A stretch of 64,000 nucleotides of DNA from Paractinoplanes polyasparticus (GTDB lineage Bacteria > Actinomycetota > Actinomycetes > Mycobacteriales > Micromonosporaceae). Position numbers and translations under genes: made by a program. The notes under the pieces were generated by a model, which did not search any database, was not told where the DNA came from, and saw nothing but the letters and a program-made list of their open reading frames with translations. Each line of letters starts with the position of its first letter. Position 1 is the stretch's first letter. Location: the NCBI RefSeq assembly GCF_019710575.1, contig NZ_JAHWFK010000038.1, forward strand, positions 21,004 to 85,003, written 5' to 3'. Positions 60,301 through 64,000 of the stretch are shown in pieces.

Positions 60301-60495
60301 GAGGGCCCTCAGACGTACGCGGGAAGGGTCTTGAACGTGCGCGCCGGGAAGCAGGAGCCGCCGCTCCCCCGCCGGCGACACGTGCACGGCGTGCTGCGCG
60401 CCGACCAGCAGGACCGCCTGATCGCCCAGCCGCCACCCGAGCTCGAACTCGGTGTCGAGCGACGGGTCGCGGGCGGGCTGCACCGACTCCGCCAC
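57325..60495 (-). CDS. Large Cys-rich protein of unknown function, 1056 aa
   Basis: I recognise no family. Two zinc-ribbon-like clusters stand out: about residues 435-515 (CPACGSVYGPCC, ACTTCDRPACAACRNG, CARCGDESCGACSRA, CRICERDMCRSCRED, CLTC) and about 945-1000 (CATCLTSTCRACEDG, CPLCGGPVCRRC, CRACAS). Between them are long beta-rich stretches without transmembrane segments. Such CxxC arrays usually bind zinc and mediate protein contacts. GTG 60495 is chosen because GAGGG lies 5 nt upstream; the frame is open slightly further. The gene stands alone, with its stop codon overlapping that of the neighbouring convergent gene. Confidence 0.7.
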   Translation of the reverse strand: MAESVQPARDPSLDTEFELGWRLGDQAVLLVGAQHAVHVSPAGERRLLLPGAHVQDPSRVRLRALAARFGLPPSAGLVAAAAPEAVTEGALWADVEQLTWWSTRPATDSSVDPEAAAELPSIAGPSVDPAAAGSLSMAGTAVGSEDDFADLLAELRAAHPVPVPPAVAAVSLTVVRWIDRQFHYRELWHDGDGGSMPAGSQPVEWAAAQHEPVAGGRAVATGQAGPVRIEVDGLHRSYLCRLSDGSRTAQWFVPGLPGATPRAEDQLAHRAEDPGRVLVRHPWRATSSRLDFSTPVRGTEVKRQVWKLPPILLAGGTGEPMVNALSGDALREELREVDVVADDHLLAALTALDRPLEAVALADCLEIEETWQSPHGSTSRAYLIAPGSPLNKPEGRTPLAPDAPLSIRLPSGEVLHRDVSVDSLGHFFDISRATGCPACGSVYGPCCREVARLFACTTCDRPACAACRNGAEVPPARCARCGDESCGACSRALAVEPCRICERDMCRSCREDSVCLTCRSAAPGSAGDLPEELGAHGLTALTATDDGGTVVRLAGPHRREVVLLNGSAIVRWTSATDDPLLPLRIAAARLVGAGDVDVHALPEQHCPPAPRDWLTVDRTTGTTLHWAVMVGDTRAAGTFDPPSANDGGTPDSALRAELAAALPVERTPSPGGPAGEPVDAEPAAARLVACRMRTEDLVAVDARGLVHRTASGPTTSETVAEWEAPEGTVWWAEADWNPQPEVVARTRLGEWEAVLARVGAHALLGLRHDAQDPVWHEISAEPGDLTRALVGAALVAPGVTATVTALTTADDFTGITIAGASRMQRRLWYVGVVQPPQAESVPPARAQAAVAPGEPGAAPSATADLPEPLIAELSKRLAAHPTRQAHVAIGLEVEEVWSLPDGPQLQITYEVKAGELEGHVPDAVTGDPLTEAYVCRSHHLAASVRTCATCLTSTCRACEDGVAPCPLCGGPVCRRCTATPDGRCRACASVARISALSRSRYGAGRGDAVWHGEAPNVQVTIRRLHDEWTLERQDHEGTVTFPLTEPALTHVRTLLP

Positions 60496-60593
60496 GACTG
60501 CCCTCACACTCCCCTGGCCCGACCGCAAAATTCGATCCTAGAGAGGGCGCCCGTGACCCGGATGCGCCGAACGGTCCCGGGAAAAGACCGCCT

Positions 60594-60611
60594 GACGACC
60601 ATGAGGTCGTC
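60594..60611 (-). terminator. Weak hairpin downstream of the rmlB remnant
   Basis: GACGACC and GGTCGTC form a 7-bp stem with an ATGA/TCAT loop, 24 nt after the remnant's stop on the minus strand. A TCTTTTCC stretch follows about 8 nt later. It is a plausible but weak terminator. Confidence 0.4.
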
Positions 60612-60634
60612 CGAACGACCGACGGCCCTGGGCG

Positions 60635-61096
60635 TCAGGCGACCTCGCGCGCCTTCAGCGGCTCCCACCACGACCGGTTGTCGCGGTAGCAGGCCACCGT
60701 GGCCGCCAGGCCTTCGTCGAGGCCGGTCTGCGGGGCGTACCCGAGCTCTTCGCTGATTTTGGTGATGTCCAGCGAGTAGCGCCGGTCGTGGCCCTTGCGG
60801 TCGGCCACCGGACGCACCATGTCCCAGCCGGCGCCGCACGCCTCGAGCAGGCGGCCGGTCAGGTCGCGGTTGCTCAGTTCGGTGCCGCCGCCGATGTTGT
60901 AGACCTCGCCGGCCCGGCCCTTCTCGAGCACCAGCTGGATGCCGCGGCAGTGGTCGGAGACGTGCACAAACCGAGAAGTCCCCGCATCCCGGGCCGCATC
61001 GAGCAGAACCTGGGTGCCGAGAACATTTGTGCGTACGAAGGGAATCGCCCCCGCAATCGACCGACCCACATGTGCACGTCTGGCGAGTGTAGACAC
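60635..61096 (-). pseudogene. rmlB: rmlB (dTDP-glucose 4,6-dehydratase) remnant with internal deletion
   Basis: The frame encodes pieces of RmlB in order but not the whole enzyme. HVGRSIAGAIPFVRTNVLGT corresponds to the family's region near residue 80, so the Rossmann GxxGxxG N-terminus is gone. RFVHVS is then joined directly to DHCRGIQLVLEKGRAGEVYN, skipping the ~120 residues that carry the catalytic Thr-Asp-Glu and the YxxxK motif. The remaining C-terminus (YSLDITKISEELGYAP, YRDNRSWWEPLK) is well preserved and in frame. A 153-residue protein could start at GTG 61096, but it could not be a dehydratase. It is divergent from the intact rmlA 27 nt away. Confidence 0.85.
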
Positions 61097-61117
61097 GGTG
61101 GCTGCGCTGCGTAACCT
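61090..61117 (+). promoter_or_regulatory. rmlA promoter, probably leaderless
   Basis: TAGACA (61090-61095) is followed after 16 nt by TAACCT (61112-61117), which ends 6 nt before the rmlA GTG. There is no Shine-Dalgarno site. The -35 box overlaps the possible start codon of the rmlB remnant on the other strand. Confidence 0.55.
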
Positions 61118-61123
61118 GCGCTG

Positions 61124-62041
61124 GTGCGCGGAATTCTGCTCGCCGGGGGAACCGGCTCGCGACTCTGGCCCCTTACCATCGCGACGTCGAAGCAACTCAT
61201 GCCCATCTTCGACAAGCCGATGGTCTACTACCCGCTGACCACCCTGGTGTCGGCCGGGATCCGCGAGATCCTGGTCATCACCACGCCCGAGGACCAGCCC
61301 CAGTTCCGGCGTCTGCTGGGCGACGGCAGCAGCTTCGGGCTCTCGCTGTCGTACGCGGAACAGCCGGAGCCGAACGGCATCGCGCAGGCCTTCCGGATCG
61401 GCGCCGACTTCATCGGCGACGAACCGGTCGCGCTGATCCTGGGCGACAACATCTTCCACGGCGTCGGCCTGGGCCGGCAGCTGGCCCGCTTCCGCGCGCC
61501 CGCCGGGGGCCGAATCTTCGCCACCCCGGTGTCCGATCCCGAGCGGTACGGCGTCGTGGAGTTCGACGGCGACGGCCGGGTGGTCTCGATCGAGGAGAAG
61601 CCGGAGAAGCCGAAGAGCACGTACGTGGTGCCGGGCCTGTACTTCTACGACGCGGACGTGGTCGCCATCGCCGACAAGCTGCAGCCCAGCGCCCGAGGCG
61701 AACTGGAGATCACCGCGGTCAACGAGGAGTACCGGCGCCAGGGCCGGCTCGACGTGACCGTCCTCGAGCGGGGCACGGTGTGGCTGGACACCGGAACGTT
61801 CCAGTCCATGGTGCAGGCGTCGGAATACGTGCGGGTCATCGAGGAGCGGCAGGGCCTGAAGATCGGCTGTGTCGAGGAGGCGGCCTGGCGGTTGGGGTTC
61901 ATCTCCGACGACGAGGTGCGCGCGCTGGCCGGGCCGCTGCTGAAGAGCGGCTACGGCGATTACCTGCTCCGGATTCTGCAAAGCGGCCCGCGTCCGGTCA
62001 GTCGGGTTCAGGACATCGAGACATCCTCATCGGACTATTGA
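61124..62041 (+). CDS. rmlA: Glucose-1-phosphate thymidylyltransferase
   Basis: A 305-aa RmlA that makes dTDP-glucose from glucose-1-phosphate and dTTP, the first step to dTDP-rhamnose and other deoxysugars. The N-terminal signature is GILLAGGTGSRLWPLTIATS with KQLMPIFDKPMVYYPL. ALILGDNIFHGVGLG has the catalytic Asp, EKPEKPKSTYVVPGLYFYD binds sugar, and RGTVWLDTGTFQSMV is typical. The length is normal and all motifs look intact, unlike the neighbouring rmlB remnant. The leaderless GTG start is supported by the -10 box position. A working rmlB is presumably elsewhere in the genome. Confidence 0.94.
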   Translation: MRGILLAGGTGSRLWPLTIATSKQLMPIFDKPMVYYPLTTLVSAGIREILVITTPEDQPQFRRLLGDGSSFGLSLSYAEQPEPNGIAQAFRIGADFIGDEPVALILGDNIFHGVGLGRQLARFRAPAGGRIFATPVSDPERYGVVEFDGDGRVVSIEEKPEKPKSTYVVPGLYFYDADVVAIADKLQPSARGELEITAVNEEYRRQGRLDVTVLERGTVWLDTGTFQSMVQASEYVRVIEERQGLKIGCVEEAAWRLGFISDDEVRALAGPLLKSGYGDYLLRILQSGPRPVSRVQDIETSSSDY

Positions 62042-62327
62042 CCACCGGTTCCCCGGTTGCTATGTCCGGCGCAATTCTGTGGCGGTGCACGGCGATGCGC
62101 GCCGAGAATGACGAAGGTCCATTCTGACCACTTTGGACACCGTTTCTGAACCGCCCTCATCCGAACCGGCACAGGTCTCGCACGGAAAGGCGTAGCGCGG
62201 ACCGGTGACCCTTCAGCAGTCTTTCCCTTGTGTGTCCGGCGCGTTACCGCGCGCCACGGGGGCCGGCCTGCCGAGCCGACTCCCGTCCGGCATGCGGATT
62301 TACGGTTGTCGATGACGGAGGCGCCGA
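62042..62327. other. Intergenic leader of the glycosylphosphotransferase gene
   Basis: This 286-nt gap has lower GC than the flanking genes and no credible ORF. It contains ACCGG/CCGGT with a 4-nt gap near 62044, right after the rmlA stop, too weak to call a terminator. I could not define a promoter with confidence. Confidence 0.4.
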
Positions 62328-63824
62328 GTGCGGACAGTCGATGCGATGTCGACCCTTGACCTCAGAGACCGGAAACCCCAGCTCAGCAACCTTCCAGCGG
62401 CGGGACGCACCCGATCCGGCTGGCAGCGCCGGTACGTGCTGACCCTGTACGCCCTCGACTTCATGGTCGGTCTCGGCGCGGCCGTCTCGGCCCTGCTGCT
62501 GAGGTTCGGCGCACCGAACCGGGACCCCTTCGCCCGTGATTATTTGTTATTGACGTTCATAATTCCGCTGGCCTGGCTGACGTGCCTCGGCCTCAACCGC
62601 GCATATGAGCCCCGCCACCTGTTCGTCGGTACCGACGAGTACGCCCGCGTGTTTCGTTCCGGATTGGCCCTGACCGCCGGTCTGGCCATTATTTCGTTCA
62701 CATTCAACCTCCGTTTGGCGCGCGGTTACATCGTTATCGCGATTCCGCTCGCCCTCGCGGTGAGCCTCGCCGTCCGATACGTCTACCGCCAGCAGCTGCA
62801 CCGGCGCTGGGCCCGCGGCGCGCAGCTGCACCGGGTGATCCTGGTCGGGCACGAACGGGCCGTCGCCGACATGACCCGGCGGCTCAGCCGCGAGCGCCAC
62901 CACGGTCTCGACGTCATCGGCGCCTGCCTGCCACCGGGGCGGGTCCGCGACGGCTTCACCCTCGGCCTGCCGCCCATCTTCGGCGCCTTCGACGGCGTCG
63001 CAGCCGCGGTGGCGCGGGCTGAGGCCGACACCGTGGTCGTGCTCTCGTGCCCCGAGATCGACGGTTCCGCGTTGCGGCGCCTCGCGTGGCAGCTCGAGCG
63101 CGACGACATCGACCTCATCGTGGCCAGCACCCTGATCGACGTCGCGGGCGACCGCACCACGATCCGGCCGGTCGACGGCCTGCCCATGCTGCACGTCGAG
63201 CATCCGCGTCTCAAGGGCAGCGCCCGGCTGGTCAAGGCCGCCTTCGACCGGATCGGCGCCTTCGGGTTGCTGGCCCTCAGTTTCCCGGTGCTCTGCGTCG
63301 TGGCCGCGCTGGTGATGTTCGGGCCCGGCGGCCGCGGCCCCGCCGTCTTCCGGCAGGAGCGGGTCGGCAAGGACGGCAAGCTGTTCACGCTCTACAAGTT
63401 CCGCACGATGGTGGTCAACGCCGAGGCCCGGCTCATCGAGCTGCGCAACCTCAACGACACCGACGGCGAGCTCTTCAAGATGCGCAAGGATCCGCGGGTC
63501 ACGCCGGTCGGCCGCTGGCTGCGCCGGTTCTCGCTCGACGAGCTGCCGCAGCTGGTGAACGTGCTGAAGGGCGACATGTCGCTCGTCGGCCCGCGGCCGC
63601 CGCTGGCCAAGGAGGTGGCCGGCTACCCGTCCGACATGCTGCGGCGGCTCGTGGTCAAGCCCGGGCTGACCGGGCTGTGGCAGGTCTCGGGCCGGTCCGA
63701 CCTGTCGTGGGAGGAGTCCATCCGGCTCGATCTGACCTACGTCGAGAACTGGTCGCTCTCCATGGATCTGGCCATCCTGGCTCGGACCGTGAGCGCGGTC
63801 GCCCGCAGCTCGGGCGCGTACTGA
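62328..63824 (+). CDS. Exopolysaccharide polyprenyl glycosylphosphotransferase
   Basis: A 498-aa WbaP/CpsE-type enzyme that transfers a sugar-1-phosphate from a nucleotide sugar to undecaprenyl phosphate, starting exopolysaccharide assembly at the membrane. The N-terminal ~150 residues hold four hydrophobic helices, followed by a CoA-binding-like Rossmann part (HRVILVGHERAVADMTRRL). Another helix (IGAFGLLALSFPVLCVVAAL) precedes the catalytic domain with FRQERVGKDGKLFTLYKFRT, RRFSLDELPQLVNVLKGDMS and LVGPRPPL, ending KPGLTGLWQVSGRSDLSWEE. GTG 62328 is chosen since GGAGG lies 6 nt upstream. It may use sugars related to the rmlA product. Confidence 0.93.
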   Translation: MRTVDAMSTLDLRDRKPQLSNLPAAGRTRSGWQRRYVLTLYALDFMVGLGAAVSALLLRFGAPNRDPFARDYLLLTFIIPLAWLTCLGLNRAYEPRHLFVGTDEYARVFRSGLALTAGLAIISFTFNLRLARGYIVIAIPLALAVSLAVRYVYRQQLHRRWARGAQLHRVILVGHERAVADMTRRLSRERHHGLDVIGACLPPGRVRDGFTLGLPPIFGAFDGVAAAVARAEADTVVVLSCPEIDGSALRRLAWQLERDDIDLIVASTLIDVAGDRTTIRPVDGLPMLHVEHPRLKGSARLVKAAFDRIGAFGLLALSFPVLCVVAALVMFGPGGRGPAVFRQERVGKDGKLFTLYKFRTMVVNAEARLIELRNLNDTDGELFKMRKDPRVTPVGRWLRRFSLDELPQLVNVLKGDMSLVGPRPPLAKEVAGYPSDMLRRLVVKPGLTGLWQVSGRSDLSWEESIRLDLTYVENWSLSMDLAILARTVSAVARSSGAY

Positions 63825-63827
63825 AAA

Positions 63828-63862
63828 GCAGGGGCCTCACCCGTTGTGGGTGAAGCCCCTGC
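63828..63862 (-). terminator. Rho-independent terminator, mainly for the CAP-domain gene
   Basis: A 15-bp stem (GCAGGGGCTTCACCC and GGGTGAGGCCCCTGC on the minus strand, with one G-U pair) and a 5-nt loop is followed by TTTTC on the minus strand. On the plus strand it lies 4 nt after the glycosylphosphotransferase stop but lacks a T-run. It can serve both convergent genes. Confidence 0.75.
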
Positions 63863-63868
63863 GGAGAA

Positions 63869-64000
63869 TCAGTAGCCGAAGTTCTGGGTGAAGTAGGGCA
63901 GGCCGTTGGACGCGTAGGCGACACCGACGCCGACCGCGATCGCCTTGCAGTTGAGGATGTTGGCGCGGTGGCCCGGGCTGGCCATCCACGCGTTGACCAC
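63869..64000 (-). CDS. CAP/SCP-domain protein, C-terminal end (runs off window)
   Basis: Only the last 43 codons are present. They read VVNAWMASPGHRANILNCKA, then IAVGVGVAYASNGLPYFTQN and FGY, the end of a CAP (cysteine-rich secretory/allergen V5/PR-1) domain with its conserved W-x-x-SPGHRxNIL motif. In actinobacteria such domains are usually secreted, often with a Ser/Thr/Pro-rich N-terminal region, which would lie outside the window. Function is unknown for most bacterial members. A terminator follows closely. Confidence 0.85.
   Translation of the reverse strand: MVNAWMASPGHRANILNCKAIAVGVGVAYASNGLPYFTQNFGY

Noticed and set aside
1..64000. tRNA, rRNA, insertion sequences, phage att sites and a replication origin
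   Set aside because: I looked for tRNA arms, IS terminal repeats with a transposase gene, integrases and DnaA box clusters and found none that I could support.

Overview
The window is high-GC DNA of an actinomycete. Start codons are mixed ATG/GTG/TTG, ATGA/GTGA stop-start overlaps are frequent, and TetR regulators are abundant. A ClpC paralogue, a c-di-AMP riboswitch in front of a secreted NlpC/P60 protein and a giant secreted RHS protein fit a filamentous, Actinoplanes/Micromonosporaceae-like or Streptomyces-like organism. I infer the group from gene style only; no rRNA or tRNA gene is present.

Region 1 (1-7.4 kb) is a minus-strand operon for an aerobic form I carbon monoxide dehydrogenase: coxM-coxS-coxL, then an XdhC-type maturation factor fused to a YHS domain, a MobA-like nucleotidyltransferase, coxD, coxG and the start of coxE. 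A promoter and an 11+11 bp dyad precede coxM. Region 2 (7.4-25 kb) is mostly housekeeping and accessory metabolism. It holds a riboswitch-controlled NlpC/P60 hydrolase, a TetR/unknown/MatB-like acyl-CoA synthetase operon, a secreted phytase-like esterase, a GT2 glycosyltransferase, a P450, an AlkZ-like DNA glycosylase, and an aldo/keto reductase divergent from a TetR over four operator copies. A translationally coupled SulP transporter/GH13/M24 peptidase operon closes it.

Region 3 (25-33 kb) carries a 2029-residue secreted RHS polymorphic toxin with a Hint domain and a C-terminal toxin module. A pentapeptide-repeat protein follows 10 nt later and is a candidate immunity protein. Region 4 (32-39.8 kb) is the best candidate for an undescribed system. 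A P-loop/solenoid NTPase, a small helix-rich protein and a 1039-residue double P-loop ATPase (N-terminal AAA plus C-terminal HerA-like) form one operon. It is divergent from a HIRAN-domain protein with a Pro/Trp-rich tail and is followed by a patatin gene with its own apparently leaderless promoter.

Region 5 (39.8-42.1 kb) is a lower-GC patch with a frameshifted remnant, a small P-loop kinase and a truncated ORF. Region 6 (41.3-57.3 kb) contains TetR/SDR divergent pairs with well-formed operators, a secreted S33 peptidase, an ABC exporter opposite a two-component system, an ArsR/MFS operon, a Nudix hydrolase, a serine beta-lactamase-like hydrolase and a short ClpC. Region 7 (57.3-64 kb) contains a 1056-residue Cys-rich protein of unknown function, a decayed rmlB next to an intact rmlA, an exopolysaccharide glycosylphosphotransferase and the end of a secreted CAP protein.

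Several convergent gene pairs end back to back or share stop-codon bases, and at least four genes start directly 6 nt after a TANNNT box, which suggests leaderless transcripts.
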